A stretch of 35,498 nt of DNA from Chloroflexota bacterium (GCA_003141955.1 PLOC01000123.1:1-35498), one strand, 5' to 3'. Numbered from the stretch's first letter, positions 1 through 8,780 are shown. Notes: generated by a model from the letters alone, not told the origin. A program made the numbers and translations.

Positions 1-18
1 TTTAGACAGCGACGCCGG

Positions 19-288
19 TCAGGCCTGAGCGGCGACAGAAGCTGCCGCTTGCCTGGCGTGCTTCGGCCGACGGCTCGTCATACGCGCGAGTTCCAGGCCC
101 AGAAGACTCACAGTTCCAACCAGGATGGTCGCCAGGCTAATCCCGCTTCCCATGATGGACGAGATCACCAGATCGCCACTGGCGGAACTCTGGAATCCGT
201 CCATGGTGACGATGCCCAGAACGATGCCCACGAGGCCCATCGCGATCATCGATCCGACGGCTAGACGGTGGCTTCCCTTGACGCTCAT
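19..288 (-). CDS. small two-helix membrane protein, function unknown
   Basis: I do not recognise a family. From the ATG at 288 the protein is 89 residues, with two hydrophobic stretches at about residues 10-28 and 40-65 and a basic, Ala-rich C-terminus, so it should be a small inner-membrane protein. I chose this start because GGAGA lies 4 bases upstream. An ATG at 363 in the same frame would add 25 residues with a Gly-rich, less convincing N-terminus. It is divergent from the diguanylate cyclase at 660, with a 371-base region between them that contains an inverted repeat. No function can be inferred. Confidence 0.55.
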   Translation of the reverse strand: MSVKGSHRLAVGSMIAMGLVGIVLGIVTMDGFQSSASGDLVISSIMGSGISLATILVGTVSLLGLELARMTSRRPKHARQAAASVAAQA

Positions 289-398
289 TTGGTCTCCGAC
301 GGCGAGGCAGGCATCCGGGGAAGCGGGGAAACCAAGTCCACCGCCGAGAGAGATACCGGCCATAGCTGTAAGGGCAGTGGACCACGGGGGGGCGTTGG

Positions 399-433
399 TG
401 TCTATAGTAGTTATGATGTCCTACTGTAAGACA
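399..433. promoter_or_regulatory. AT-rich imperfect inverted repeat, possible operator
   Basis: TGTCT (399-403) and AGTAG (406-410) face CTACT (421-425) and AGACA (429-433) around a 10-base spacer. The two arms are reverse complements apart from a mismatch and one extra base. It is a local low-GC island between divergent genes, the usual place for a regulator site. No regulator is identified. Confidence 0.35.
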
Positions 434-647
434 TTCGGCTGGCTCCGTCCCCTCGGAGATCAGGCTGAGGCAGGCGCGCGATGTGCGCGAGCTGTCGGGC
501 TGTCGACGCGGCGGGCGCGGGCGGCATCTCCGCGGCGTATCTGAGCAGGCTCAAGAAGGACGCGGTCAAGCGCCGGCCAGTCCTCGCCCGGTACTTACGG
601 CCCAGTCAGCAGACTTCCAGTCCGATGCCCGAGCACACGGCGCCCCC

Positions 648-653
648 TACGCT
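648..653 (+). promoter_or_regulatory. -10-like hexamer for a leaderless start
   Basis: TACGCT fits the TANNNT -10 pattern and ends 6 bases before the ATG at 660. There is no Shine-Dalgarno in the gap, so transcription would begin at or next to the start codon. The same arrangement occurs at 14922 and 17292. No good -35 is visible. Confidence 0.35.
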
Positions 654-659
654 GACCCC

Positions 660-2381
660 ATGCGTCACGGGATTTCGCGCAGCAACCGGTTTCTGGGCGC
701 GATTGCGGGCATGACGGCGCTTGCGATCCTTCTCGTTGGGTTCACCTATGCCTTCACGGAGTCTGAGCGACTCGACATCCAGCGAGACAGCAGCCAGGCG
801 AGTGACCTGTGGGCCGCGGCCGACCGACTCGCCAGCGACGTAAATGCTCAGGAGTCGGCCATCGACGACTACCTCTTCTCGGCTGATCCACAAGCGGTGA
901 GCCGGTTCGAGGCCGCGGCCGCGGACGAGACTTCCGTTGCAGCCCAGATGCAAGCCGGGGCGGTCAACCTGCCGGGCCTGGACAGCGCGATCACCGAGAC
1001 CGAGAATGCGACGGCGACGTGGCGCTCCTCGTTCGCCCGGCCGGCGATTGCCGCAGTCGAGGCCGGGGGAGGGACGTCGCTGGCGCCGTTCACCCGGGGG
1101 TCCTCCCCGGACGAAGAGCCCGTCAGCGCGGCGTTCGCCGAACTCACCGTCCAGCTCAACGTCGTGGAAAGCGACCTCAGGCTCCGAGATGATGCCCTGT
1201 CAGCCACCCGGACCGCGGCGACCGCGTTCGGCCTTGGCGTCCTCGTCCTCTCCGCGGTGCTCAGCCTGTGGCTTGTCCGCCGGTTCGGCCGCACGCTCGA
1301 GAAGGACGCCCTGCGCAGCGGGATCCTCAATCAGTTCACCGAAGCGATCTCGTTCGCAGCCGACGACACCGCGGTTGCGAAGGCGAACCTCGAGGCGCTC
1401 GCGCTGCTCGTTCATCCCGACGCCGGAGTTACCCATGTCCTGAACCATTCGCAGGATCGAGCGGTCCCCGCGGCGATCGTGGGCGGAGCGGTCGCCGAAG
1501 TCCTCTCGCTCCAGACGCTCTCGACGTGCGCGGGGATGATTCGAGGTTCGATGTACGTCTCCTCGGATCTCGCCGCCCCACTGAGCGTCCACTGCCCGAT
1601 CTACCCCGCCGAGCGCGGCACCCTCGCATGCGTTCCCCTCGTGAGCGGCGAGGCGATCGGCGCGATTCACCTTTACTGGGAGCGCCCCCGCGCGCTGCCA
1701 GTAGAGATCCGCCGGAGCGTGGCCCAGTTCGTCGCGCACGCCGCGCTCGCGATCGGCAACCGCCGTCTCCTCGGCGCGCTGCGGGGCCAGGCGTGCACGG
1801 ATGCTCGGACGGGCCTCGCCAACAGCCGCACCTTCGATCGCGCCCTTGAGAATGCACTCGCGTCGCGGACCGCCGATGAGCCGATCGCGGTCCTGATGCT
1901 CGATCTCGACCACTTCAAGGACTTCAACGACCGCCACGGCCATCCGTCGGGCGACGAGGCCCTCCGGACGTTCGCCGAGGTCCTGCGCTCGTGCATGCGC
2001 GACGGTGACCTTGCCGCCCGCTATGGAGGCGAGGAGTTCGCGGTCCTGCTCCCAAGGGTCGATCCGGCGGCCGCAGTCACGATCGCCCAGCGGATCCGTG
2101 CGCGGACCGAGTCGACGATCGTGTCTTTGGCTCCTGGGATCACCGACCGGATCACGGTCTCGATCGGCGTCGCCGCGGCGCCCATCCAGGCGCTGGAGCG
2201 GATCAGCCTCCTGCGGATCGCCGACGAGGCGCTCTACCAGGCCAAAGCGGACGGTCGCAACCGCGTCGTCTACCTCGGCGAGGCGGCCCCGGGACTCGAC
2301 CAGACGGCCGCAGAAGCGGAGATCTCGCCGCCGGCCACCGACAGGGCCGGTCCGAGCCTGGTCCAGGGCCGGGGTGAATAG
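660..2381 (+). CDS. membrane GAF-GGDEF diguanylate cyclase
   Basis: This should make cyclic di-GMP from two GTP in response to an extracytoplasmic or membrane signal. The 573-residue protein has a TM helix at about residues 10-32, a roughly 150-residue helical extracytoplasmic region, a second TM helix near 185-205, a GAF-like domain (about 225-375) and a GGDEF domain (about 385-550). The active-site motif is GGEEF at 456-460. An RxxD inhibitory-site motif (RDGD, 447-450) sits at the canonical spacing before it, so product feedback is expected. There is no EAL domain. The frame is open back to 483, but that extension is Arg/Gly-rich and unlike protein. The ATG at 660 follows a -10-like TACGCT by 6 bases and begins just before the first helix. 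The GTP-binding DxLTGLxNR region is slightly altered (DARTGLANSRTF). The enzymatic assignment is strong; the input signal is unknown. Confidence 0.88.
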   Translation: MRHGISRSNRFLGAIAGMTALAILLVGFTYAFTESERLDIQRDSSQASDLWAAADRLASDVNAQESAIDDYLFSADPQAVSRFEAAAADETSVAAQMQAGAVNLPGLDSAITETENATATWRSSFARPAIAAVEAGGGTSLAPFTRGSSPDEEPVSAAFAELTVQLNVVESDLRLRDDALSATRTAATAFGLGVLVLSAVLSLWLVRRFGRTLEKDALRSGILNQFTEAISFAADDTAVAKANLEALALLVHPDAGVTHVLNHSQDRAVPAAIVGGAVAEVLSLQTLSTCAGMIRGSMYVSSDLAAPLSVHCPIYPAERGTLACVPLVSGEAIGAIHLYWERPRALPVEIRRSVAQFVAHAALAIGNRRLLGALRGQACTDARTGLANSRTFDRALENALASRTADEPIAVLMLDLDHFKDFNDRHGHPSGDEALRTFAEVLRSCMRDGDLAARYGGEEFAVLLPRVDPAAAVTIAQRIRARTESTIVSLAPGITDRITVSIGVAAAPIQALERISLLRIADEALYQAKADGRNRVVYLGEAAPGLDQTAAEAEISPPATDRAGPSLVQGRGE

Positions 2382-2447
2382 GCGCAGGACGACCCATCGG
2401 CTGCCGTCACCACCCCAACGCGCAACGGCGACGATGCCCACCAGCAA

Positions 2448-2462
2448 CCGGGGCAGCCCCGG
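2448..2462. terminator. short GC hairpin between convergent genes
   Basis: CCGGGG (2448-2453) and CCCCGG (2457-2462) form a perfect 6-bp stem with a 3-base loop, 66 bases after the diguanylate cyclase stop. There is no U tract, so termination is only suggested. Confidence 0.3.
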
Positions 2463-2556
2463 CCACGCAGCCGTCAATCGGTTCCGCATGACCACCCCTT
2501 AGCGCGCACCAGAGTTGGCAGGACGTAGAGGCACGCAGGGTCGTTCATTGCGCTCG

Positions 2557-2575
2557 GACCGCCCGCCTGGCGGTC
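2557..2575 (-). terminator. GC hairpin downstream of the acyl-CoA dehydrogenase
   Basis: GACCGCC (2557-2563) and GGCGGTC (2569-2575) form a perfect 7-bp stem with a 5-base loop, about 20 bases beyond the end of the etfB-etfA-acyl-CoA dehydrogenase operon on the minus strand. No clear U run follows. Confidence 0.4.
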
Positions 2576-2597
2576 ACGTGACTGCGTGCGACGCAAG

Positions 2598-4319
2598 CTA
2601 TCCCAGCAGCGCGGAGATCGCCTCGAGGGGGACGGGGTTCGCGGCGGTGACGATCTCGCCCGAGGCGCGCAGGCGCGGCGCAACCGAGGCGATGTACGCG
2701 CGGGCAACCGGCTTCTTGGCGTCGAGGACGTTTGTGTCGCGCAGGACCAGCCACGAGCAGACCAGCCACACGGCCATGTCGACCAGGTCGCAGGCGTAGT
2801 AGTCGACGCGGTCGCGGTCCGACTGGGCCTTAAGCGCATCGACGGCCCTCTGGTAGACGGCCGTCAGCTCGACCAGGATCGCCTTCTCGGCGGCCATGTC
2901 GGCCGGGTACTCGGCGGCCTGCCACTCGGCGAGGAGCGGATCCAGTGTCCGGTTCAGCAGCTTGCCGATGGCCGCCACGACCTGCAGCTGGCTCGTGCCT
3001 TCGTAGATGTTCGTGATTCGAACGTCGCGGAAGAGGCGCTCGATGTTGAACTCGCGCATGTAGCCGACGCCGCCGTGGACCTGCATCGACTGGTAGCAGA
3101 CGCGGTTTCCCATTTCGGTGGAGCAGTACTTCACCATCGGAGTGAGCGTCTCGGCCAGAGCCTGGCACTGCTTGTGGCGGGCACGGGCGGCCGGATCGGC
3201 CTCGGCCCCGCCTTCACCGATCGCCTTCTCGTAGACCTTCCAGAGGTCCACCCAGCGGGCGGTTTCGGCCAGGAGAGCGCGGGTGGCTTCCGTGTCAACT
3301 CTCATCGAGAGCAGCAGCCGCCCGACCGCCGGCAGGGCCCGGATCGGCTTGCCGAACTGGATCCGTTCCTTCGAGTAGCGGTCGGCCTCGCGGTAGGCGG
3401 CCTCGGCGATGCCCATGGCCTGGGCCGCGACCGCCAGACGCGCGCCGTTCATGAGGTTCATGGAGTAGCGCATCAGGCCGAAGCGGCGCTTGCCGATAAG
3501 GATTGCCGGCGTGTTGTTGTACTGGATCTCGCAGGTGGGCGAGGAGTGGATGCCCATCTTGTTTTCGATGCGGCGGATCTTGACCGTCTCGTCCTTCTCC
3601 ACCAGGAACATCGAAAGGCCGCGGGCGTCGCTCGAGCCTTCCTCGCTGCGGGCCAGGACGACCGAGACGTCGGCCAGGCCATTGGTGATGAAGCGTTTGA
3701 CGCCGTTGAGGTGCCACTGGCCGGTCGCCTCATCGAGGGTCGCGCGCGTCGCCACGGCTCCCAGGTCCGACCCTGCGTCGGCCTCGGTCAGGACCATCGC
3801 CCCGGAGACCTCGCCGCGCGAGAACTTCGGCAGGACGCGGGCCTTGGTCTCGGGATCGCCGTACTCGTCGATCATCGAGGCGATTTCCTGGAGGCCGAAG
3901 ACGGTCATCAGGCCGCTCTCGGCGCGGGCGACGATCTCCACCATCATCTGGTAGATGGATTCGGGCAGGTTCAGGCCGCCGAACTCGCGCGGCAGCATCG
4001 CCCCGAACAGTTCGGCCTGCTTGAGCGCCGCGATCGCGTCCAGCGTAGGCGCGGCATAGGTGACGACGCCATTCTCGAAGTGGGCGCCCTCTTCGTCCGC
4101 CTCGGCGGCGCGAGGCGCGACGCGCTCGGCGCAGAGCTCGCCCAGGACCTCGAGAACGATCTTGTAGTCGTCCATGGCGTCGGCGTAGTTGCGCGGCGCC
4201 GCGGTGTACTTGCCGGCCTCCGAGTAGCCCTTTTCCTTGAGCTCGAGGACTTCCCGAAGGTCGAGCTGCGCCAGCCGGAACTGGAGATCCTCGTTGTCGA
4301 AATAGAAGCTGTCACTCAC
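2598..4319 (-). CDS. acyl-CoA dehydrogenase, long form with C-terminal extension
   Basis: FAD enzyme that oxidises an acyl-CoA to the 2-enoyl-CoA and passes electrons to ETF. The 573 residues contain the acyl-CoA dehydrogenase N-terminal helical domain (about 55-170), middle beta domain (about 172-275, with [11 protein letters not shown]) and C-terminal helical domain (about 285-450). E440 in IYEGTSQLQ is the expected catalytic base of the medium/short-chain type. A further 120 residues or so follow, as in the long FadE-like class, against about 380 for a minimal family member. An extra N-terminal 50 residues are also present. It is the last gene of the etfB-etfA-acyl-CoA dehydrogenase operon, and its start overlaps the etfA stop by 8 bases, which argues for coupling to its own electron acceptor. 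Chain length or substrate (fatty, branched-chain or aromatic acyl-CoA) cannot be read from the sequence. Confidence 0.93.
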   Translation of the reverse strand: MSDSFYFDNEDLQFRLAQLDLREVLELKEKGYSEAGKYTAAPRNYADAMDDYKIVLEVLGELCAERVAPRAAEADEEGAHFENGVVTYAAPTLDAIAALKQAELFGAMLPREFGGLNLPESIYQMMVEIVARAESGLMTVFGLQEIASMIDEYGDPETKARVLPKFSRGEVSGAMVLTEADAGSDLGAVATRATLDEATGQWHLNGVKRFITNGLADVSVVLARSEEGSSDARGLSMFLVEKDETVKIRRIENKMGIHSSPTCEIQYNNTPAILIGKRRFGLMRYSMNLMNGARLAVAAQAMGIAEAAYREADRYSKERIQFGKPIRALPAVGRLLLSMRVDTEATRALLAETARWVDLWKVYEKAIGEGGAEADPAARARHKQCQALAETLTPMVKYCSTEMGNRVCYQSMQVHGGVGYMREFNIERLFRDVRITNIYEGTSQLQVVAAIGKLLNRTLDPLLAEWQAAEYPADMAAEKAILVELTAVYQRAVDALKAQSDRDRVDYYACDLVDMAVWLVCSWLVLRDTNVLDAKKPVARAYIASVAPRLRASGEIVTAANPVPLEAISALLG

Positions 4320-5358
4320 CGTCGGTGCTCCCGTCGCTCATGGAGCGTTCTCGCAGGGCCTTGATGATCATCGGAAGCACTTCCGCGACATCCCCCACGA
4401 TCTTGTAGTGGGCGATCTGGAACATCGGCGCGTTGGGGTCGGTGTTGATGGCGATGATCTTGGAGGACTGGTCCATGCCGGCCCGATGCTGGATGGCGCC
4501 CGAGATCCCGGCCGCGATGTATAGGCGTGGCCGGACCGTAGTGCCGGTCTGGCCGACCTGGTGCGGCCGCGCGATCATGCCGGCGTCCACTGCCGCGCGG
4601 GAGGCGCCCACCTCGCCGCCGAGCAGGTTGGCCAGATCGCGCAGGAGTGCAAAGTCCTCGGCGCTGCCGATGCCGGCGCCGCCCGACACCACGACCGGGG
4701 CCTCCTTGAGCTGGACGGTCGAGTGGCGCACCTGGCGGCTGAGGACCTCCAGGGCGAAGTCGCCCGGCTCGAACGCGGGGACGACCTTCTCGATCGTGCC
4801 CGTGCGGCCCGGCTGGGCGGCCGGCATGCGCATCACGCCTTCTCGCACGGTGGCCATCTGGGGGCGTGTCTTGGGGTTGACGATCGTGGCGATCAGGTTG
4901 CCGCCGAAGGCGGGCCGGATCTGGTAGAGCAGGTTGGGGTAGGTCTTGTTCTCTTTCCTGATCGTGTACTCGCCGATCTGCAGGTCGGTGCAGTCCGCCG
5001 TGAGGCCGCAGCGCAGGGCGCTGGCAACGCGCGGGGCGAGGTCGCGGCCGTTGGGCGAGCCGCCGATCAGGAAGATCTCAGGCTTGCGGGCCCTCGCCTC
5101 GGCGATCGCCACGCGGGCGTACGGGAGGGTGCGGTAGACGGCGAGTTCGGGGTGGTCCGCCAGCAGCACTCGATCGGCGCCGCGCTCGATCACCTGCTGC
5201 GCCAGCGGCTCGACGTCGTGCCCGAAGACGAGGCCGACGACGTCGTAACCCAGCTGATCGGCCAGCTCGCGGGCCTTGCCCGTCAGCTCGAGGCTGACGT
5301 CCGCGATCTTGCCGTCGGTCTGCTCGATGAAGACCCAGATGCTGTTCTGCCCTGTCAT
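4312..5358 (-). CDS. etfA: electron transfer flavoprotein alpha subunit
   Basis: Alpha subunit of ETF, which binds FAD and carries electrons from the acyl-CoA dehydrogenase to the quinone pool or another acceptor. The 348-residue protein has the ETF N-terminal nucleotide-binding-like domain and the C-terminal FAD-binding domain. In the latter I see [29 protein letters not shown] and the ETF-alpha signature [20 protein letters not shown] followed by INTDPNAP. I chose the ATG at 5358, which begins [13 protein letters not shown]. The frame is open further upstream only as the shadow of etfB. It lies 8 bases after etfB and overlaps the acyl-CoA dehydrogenase start. Whether this ETF is a simple carrier or an electron-bifurcating one is not settled by the residues I can see. 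Confidence 0.95.
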   Translation of the reverse strand: MTGQNSIWVFIEQTDGKIADVSLELTGKARELADQLGYDVVGLVFGHDVEPLAQQVIERGADRVLLADHPELAVYRTLPYARVAIAEARARKPEIFLIGGSPNGRDLAPRVASALRCGLTADCTDLQIGEYTIRKENKTYPNLLYQIRPAFGGNLIATIVNPKTRPQMATVREGVMRMPAAQPGRTGTIEKVVPAFEPGDFALEVLSRQVRHSTVQLKEAPVVVSGGAGIGSAEDFALLRDLANLLGGEVGASRAAVDAGMIARPHQVGQTGTTVRPRLYIAAGISGAIQHRAGMDQSSKIIAINTDPNAPMFQIAHYKIVGDVAEVLPMIIKALRERSMSDGSTDGE

Positions 5359-5366
5359 CGTTCGCC

Positions 5367-6272
5367 CTACCCGACGATGTATTCGTGGACCAGTTCCTGG
5401 ACCATCGCCGCGATGCCTTCGGGCGTGGCCGGAATGGTCTTGCTCTCGGTGCTCTCCAGGACCACGAAGTTGATCTTGTGGACCTGCGTGGGAGAGCCCG
5501 CCAGTCCGACCTGCTCCTCGGATGCGCCGATATCCTCGGCGGTCCAGACCGCGATCTTCAGGCCGTGAGCGGTGAGATACGTCTCCAGCTGCGCGTCCGA
5601 CTCGAACTCGGGCCACGCGGCGCGGATGGCGGCGTACTCGCCCGGGGCGGCGGCCAGCTTGCGCTCGATGCGGCGACGGACCGAGGCCGGGCGAGGCGTG
5701 TTGGCGGAGCCGACGACGGTGAGTAGTGCCGGGAGCTTGCAGCGAACGATCTCCGAACCGGAGTCGAGCACACGCTCGGCGACGATCTGGTCGCCTGAGA
5801 TCTCGACGATCGTCTCGGCGTAGGTGATCTGCGGGATGCCGAGCTTCTCGGCCAGCTGCGGCCCGACCTGGGCCGTGTCGCCGTCGATGGCCTGGCGGCC
5901 GCAGAACAGGAGGTCGAACGGACCGGCCTTCTCCACGGCGCACTTCAGGACGTACGAGGTGGCCAGCGTGTCCGCGCCGGCGAACTTGCGGTCCGTCAGC
6001 AGAATGACCCGATCCGCGCCTCGGAAGAGCGCGTCGCGCAGGACGTTGGCCGCCTTGGGCGGCCCCATGGTGATCACGGTCACGGTTCCGCCGCGGCGTT
6101 CCCGGATCTGCAGCGCCATCTCCAGGGCGTTGAGGTCTTCCGGGTTGAAGATCGCCGGCAGCGCGTTCCGGTTCATGGTGCCGTCTTTCGTCATCACCTC
6201 ACCGGTGATGTTGTGAGTGTCCGGCACCTGCTTCACCAGCACAGCCGAGTGAATTGGTTTCTGGTCCGTCAT
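5367..6272 (-). CDS. etfB: electron transfer flavoprotein beta subunit
   Basis: Beta subunit of ETF and first gene of the operon. The start at 6272 (MTDQKPIHSAVLVKQVPDT) has a good GGAGA Shine-Dalgarno about 5 bases upstream. Family features seen are LVKQVPDT at the N-terminus, NPEDLNALEMALQIRE, the FCGRQAIDGDTAQVGPQLAE nucleotide-binding segment and GSPTQV near the C-terminus. At 301 residues it is longer than the usual 250 or so. The extra length lies mainly in a segment after residue 220 (EYAAIRAAWPEFESDAQLET) and in the C-terminal tail. Longer beta subunits occur in the FixA-like and bifurcating groups, so that possibility should stay open. The frame is open far upstream, but that part is Arg/Pro-rich and not protein-like. 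Confidence 0.95.
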   Translation of the reverse strand: MTDQKPIHSAVLVKQVPDTHNITGEVMTKDGTMNRNALPAIFNPEDLNALEMALQIRERRGGTVTVITMGPPKAANVLRDALFRGADRVILLTDRKFAGADTLATSYVLKCAVEKAGPFDLLFCGRQAIDGDTAQVGPQLAEKLGIPQITYAETIVEISGDQIVAERVLDSGSEIVRCKLPALLTVVGSANTPRPASVRRRIERKLAAAPGEYAAIRAAWPEFESDAQLETYLTAHGLKIAVWTAEDIGASEEQVGLAGSPTQVHKINFVVLESTESKTIPATPEGIAAMVQELVHEYIVG

Positions 6273-6481
6273 CCTGTCTCCGGGAGCCGACCGGTCACGC
6301 CGGGGCGGGGGATTCGCGAAAGGCTTTCCCGGGTTCGAGCGCCTCCCGGGTGGCGCGAAACCGGCAAGCGATCTCTCACGCCCGCAGGTCCGGCGCGAAC
6401 TATAACCCGCCACGGGGCACGGTCGTCGGGTCGCCGCGGCGCCAGGCAGGTGGGGGAGTGGCGCGGCGCCCGGCCGGCCGC

Positions 6482-6520
6482 CGGTCCGTGACGCCGGCCG
6501 TCGGTCCGTGACGCCGGCCG
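6482..6520. repeat. two tandem copies of a 19-base repeat
   Basis: The 19-base sequence CGGTCCGTGACGCCGGCCG occurs at 6482-6500 and again at 6502-6520, one base apart, in the 284-base region between divergent etfB and the HAD phosphatase. It could be a paired protein-binding site or simple slippage. Nothing else in this intergenic region is recognised. Confidence 0.55.
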
Positions 6521-6556
6521 CCGGCAGCGGCGCCGCTGCTGTGCGACGATCCATCG

Positions 6557-7513
6557 GTGACTGCGACCGCTCGCCATGGCGCCGCTCAATCGGCCGCCGG
6601 CACTGCCCACCTACGAGCAGCGCTGGCCGGCGTCCGGGCGCTCCTCCTCGACATGGACGGCGTGTTGGTCCTTCGCGGCCAGCTGATCCCGGGTGCGGCG
6701 GAGGCGCTGGCGGCGCTCGACGCCCGCCGCGTCCCCTACTTGCTCGCCACCAACACCTCTCTCGTGAGCCGGGCGACCCTGGCGCGGGAGCTCGGTCGGG
6801 CCGGCGTTTCGGTGGCCGCCGACCGGATCGTGACCGCGGCGTCCGCGGCGGCGGCGCACGTACGGCGGCGCTTCGGCGACGAACCCATGTACGTGATGGT
6901 CGCGCCGGACGCACGCGTCGAGTTCGAGGGCCTGCGGCTGCTCTCTCACGTCGAGGCGGCCGCGCCAGGCGCTCGTGCTGCGGCGGTGGTCGTCGGCGAC
7001 GCCGCCGACGAGTTCACGCCCCGGAACCTGCAGTCGGCCTTCACGCTGCTGCGGGGCGGCGCCAGGTTCGTGGCGATGCACAAGAACCGCTGGTGGCTCA
7101 CGCCGGACGGGGCCATGCTCGACGCCGGGGCCTACGTGGCGGGCCTGGAGTACGTGACGCAGCGGCGGGCACTGATCACCGGCAAGCCCTCGCGCACGTT
7201 CTTCGCCGAGGGCGTGCGGCGCCTCGACGAACTGGCCGACGAGGCGGACGGAGCGAACGGACGAGACGGACGAGACGGGCGAGGCGGGGCCGCCGGACGC
7301 GCGCGGCTCGCCGCCGGCGAGGTCGCGATGGTCGGCGATGACCTCTGGAACGACGTTCTCGGAGCCCAGAAGGCGGGCCTGCGCGGCGTCTTCGTCCGGT
7401 CGGGCAAGCACGGCGACGCCGAACTGGAGCGCGTCGCCGCCGAGCGCGGCGGGCGGCCGCCGGACGCCGTGGCGCCGTCGATCGCCGAAGTCGTGGCGGC
7501 GCTAGGAGCCTGA
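6557..7513 (+). CDS. HAD-IIA family phosphatase (NagD-like)
   Basis: Cytoplasmic haloacid-dehalogenase-superfamily phosphatase of the NagD/p-nitrophenylphosphatase type. Visible motifs are DMDGVL at about residues 32-37 (nucleophile and acid/base Asp), TNTS at about 65 (motif II), GKPS (motif III Lys) and MVGDDLWNDVLGAQKAGL (motif IV Mg-binding Asp pair). The cap domain lies between motifs II and III, as in subclass IIA. Length is 318 residues with a GTG start at 6557. No clear Shine-Dalgarno is seen and the start could be slightly downstream. A low-complexity GRDGRDGRGG insert encoded by a 9-base tandem repeat sits just before motif IV. The stop is one base from the stop of the convergent lipoprotein gene. 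The substrate is unknown. Confidence 0.87.
   Translation: MTATARHGAAQSAAGTAHLRAALAGVRALLLDMDGVLVLRGQLIPGAAEALAALDARRVPYLLATNTSLVSRATLARELGRAGVSVAADRIVTAASAAAAHVRRRFGDEPMYVMVAPDARVEFEGLRLLSHVEAAAPGARAAAVVVGDAADEFTPRNLQSAFTLLRGGARFVAMHKNRWWLTPDGAMLDAGAYVAGLEYVTQRRALITGKPSRTFFAEGVRRLDELADEADGANGRDGRDGRGGAAGRARLAAGEVAMVGDDLWNDVLGAQKAGLRGVFVRSGKHGDAELERVAAERGGRPPDAVAPSIAEVVAALGA
7258..7284 (+). repeat. 9-base tandem repeat inside the HAD gene
   Basis: Three units of CGGACGAGA (the third is CGGGCGAGG) read in frame as Gly-Arg-Asp repeats. This is a likely slippage tract in a surface loop before motif IV and may vary in length between strains. Confidence 0.6.
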
Positions 7514-7514
7514 A

Positions 7515-8429
7515 CTATGAACCCGCCGCGATGTCGCTCGCGGCCGGGGCGGTGATGGTGACCGGCTCGTCGAAGTTGGTCAGGGTCATGGTGAAACTGA
7601 GGTTTCCGACCGCTGACGACGCGCCGGCAATCTGGACCTGGGCGAGCTGGTAGCTGTCCTCGTAGATCCAGATGCCGGCGGAGGCCGAGTCGATCTTCAT
7701 CTGGCCCAGGAAGCTCGCGCCGGCCGTAGGCGCCGCGGCGGATATGTCCGCATTGATCTTGTCGAGGGGCACGGCCAGGGCGATGTGATAGGCGTCCCTG
7801 CCACTGATCTCGTCGATGCCCACTACCGTGGGCGTGACGCCTGATGCCTCCAGCGTCTGGCGCAGAGTCGACACGTCATTGGCGATGCCGACAAGGGAAG
7901 ATCCGCCTGGCGTTGGGACCGCGACCTTGAGACCGACGTCGCTGCTGAGCGTGCCCAGCTTGACCTTGTGGAACTTGGGCCCCGACGAGCTCAACTTGAG
8001 ATACATGATCGGGTCCAGGACGATCGCCTCGCCGGTGATCGCGGCGCCTGTAGCGGCCGTGGCCGGTATCGACACGATCAGGTCGCACGCCAGGTCGACG
8101 GGATCCATGTCGCCTTCGATCGTGGTGCCGTCGAGGCTGACGTCGTTCTTGAGGTTCCTCCAGCTGGGGTTGCCGGTGGCCTTCAGAGCGGAAGCCGTGA
8201 TCGTGCCGTTCAGCGCGATCTTGAGGTGGAACGATTTCCAGGCCGGCCCATCTGCGATGGCCAGATTGAACAGCGCGTCTGGATCGGCCGGGGTGGGCGT
8301 GGCGACAGCGGCGACCTGGCTCGCGCCCGCGGACGCGGCCGGCGAGGCCGCACTGCCGTTGGAACAGCCGCCCACAACGAGGGCCAGCCCGGCCGCTGCG
8401 GCCAGCACAGACTTGCCTATGCGCCTCAC
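7515..8429 (-). CDS. LppX/LprG-like lipoprotein
   Basis: Exported lipoprotein. The N-terminus has a basic pair, a hydrophobic stretch and a lipobox ending VGGC at about residue 22, followed by a Ser/Ala/Pro-rich linker. The rest (about residues 50-300) has the alternating beta pattern, the late DAYHIALAVPLDKI segment and IWIYEDSYQLAQVQI strand typical of the LppX/LprA/LprF/LprG fold, which binds lipids in a hydrophobic cavity in mycobacteria. That family assignment is by pattern and is moderate. The start is GTG at 8429 with a strong AGGAGG 7 bases upstream. It stands alone, convergent with the HAD phosphatase and divergent from the aldehyde dehydrogenase. A role in carrying lipid or glycolipid at the cell envelope is inferred from the family only. 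Confidence 0.75.
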   Translation of the reverse strand: MRRIGKSVLAAAAGLALVVGGCSNGSAASPAASAGASQVAAVATPTPADPDALFNLAIADGPAWKSFHLKIALNGTITASALKATGNPSWRNLKNDVSLDGTTIEGDMDPVDLACDLIVSIPATAATGAAITGEAIVLDPIMYLKLSSSGPKFHKVKLGTLSSDVGLKVAVPTPGGSSLVGIANDVSTLRQTLEASGVTPTVVGIDEISGRDAYHIALAVPLDKINADISAAAPTAGASFLGQMKIDSASAGIWIYEDSYQLAQVQIAGASSAVGNLSFTMTLTNFDEPVTITAPAASDIAAGS

Positions 8430-8776
8430 ACCAACACCTCCTCGCGTTGTCAGCCCCCCACGAGATCATGCCCCTCCGTTGCCTTCAATCCTACACGCAC
8501 GGCCCGCTCGCCCCCTGAAAGAGGAGGTTGATCGGCGGTGGCCGTTTCGTCGCGCGGAGATCATGTGCGTCATTGGGTGGGAGCCCGTATCCGCCGTGCT
8601 CGTCGCTGCCTTCGCCTGCGCTCGTCCGCCCGTGTTCCTGCGGCTCTTGAGTCATGGATCCGGGCTTTGTCACACCGCGCGGTAAACTGGCGCCAGATGG
8701 CTGCGCCCTGCTGCGGGCGCGCGGCTCGAGGCGGCGCAGCCAGGTTCCAGGTGCCCGGCACCAGGAGGGCGTTCGG
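8430..8776. other. intergenic region between divergent lipoprotein and aldehyde dehydrogenase genes
   Basis: Holds the lipoprotein Shine-Dalgarno, an AGGAGG at 8525-8530 with no convincing gene after it, a -10-like TAAACT at 8683, a possible 27-codon upstream reading frame at 8697 and the AGGAGG of the aldehyde dehydrogenase at 8763-8768. A GTG-started frame from 8538 to 8780 follows that first AGGAGG, but its product is Arg-rich and unlike a folded protein. Confidence 0.5.
8683..8688 (+). promoter_or_regulatory. -10-like hexamer upstream of the aldehyde dehydrogenase
   Basis: TAAACT, the same hexamer as before the CoA-transferase at 17305, lies 94 bases before the aldehyde dehydrogenase start and 8 bases before the ATG of a short upstream frame. 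No clear -35 is seen. Confidence 0.35.
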
Positions 8777-8780
8777 ATGA
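8697..8780 (+). CDS. possible 27-codon upstream reading frame
   Basis: An ATG 8 bases after a -10-like hexamer opens a 27-codon frame rich in Ala, Arg and Gly, with a Cys pair at residues 5-6. Its TGA overlaps the aldehyde dehydrogenase ATG as ATGA. If the transcript is leaderless here, ribosomes finishing this frame would end exactly at the downstream start, and the downstream Shine-Dalgarno lies within it. This may be a translated leader or chance. The protein has no recognisable features. Confidence 0.25.
   Translation: MAAPCCGRAARGGAARFQVPGTRRAFG

Larger units (their letters stand above)
289..659. other. intergenic region between divergent genes
   Basis: No convincing gene is seen. Frames open through here are Arg/Pro-rich and look like chance open frames in GC-rich DNA. 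The stretch holds the Shine-Dalgarno of the minus-strand gene (293-297), an AT-rich inverted repeat (399-433) and a -10-like hexamer (648-653) just before the diguanylate cyclase start. Confidence 0.6.

Noticed and set aside
1200-2495. Long minus-strand open frame opposite the diguanylate cyclase
   Set aside because: Arg/Asp/Gly-rich shadow of a well-supported gene; no domain. The same holds for long opposite-strand frames over the acyl-CoA dehydrogenase, hypF, hypD, aldehyde dehydrogenase and the oxidoreductase beta gene.
4312-6272. Calling the ETF electron-bifurcating
   Set aside because: The long beta subunit hints at it, but I cannot see diagnostic residues for a second FAD with certainty, and no NADH-linked partner is adjacent.
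8538-8780. 80-codon frame with an AGGAGG 7 bases before its GTG, ending in ATGA on the aldehyde dehydrogenase start
   Set aside because: The product is Arg-rich and not protein-like in its first two thirds; only the last 27 codons have promoter-position support and they are kept as a low-confidence feature.
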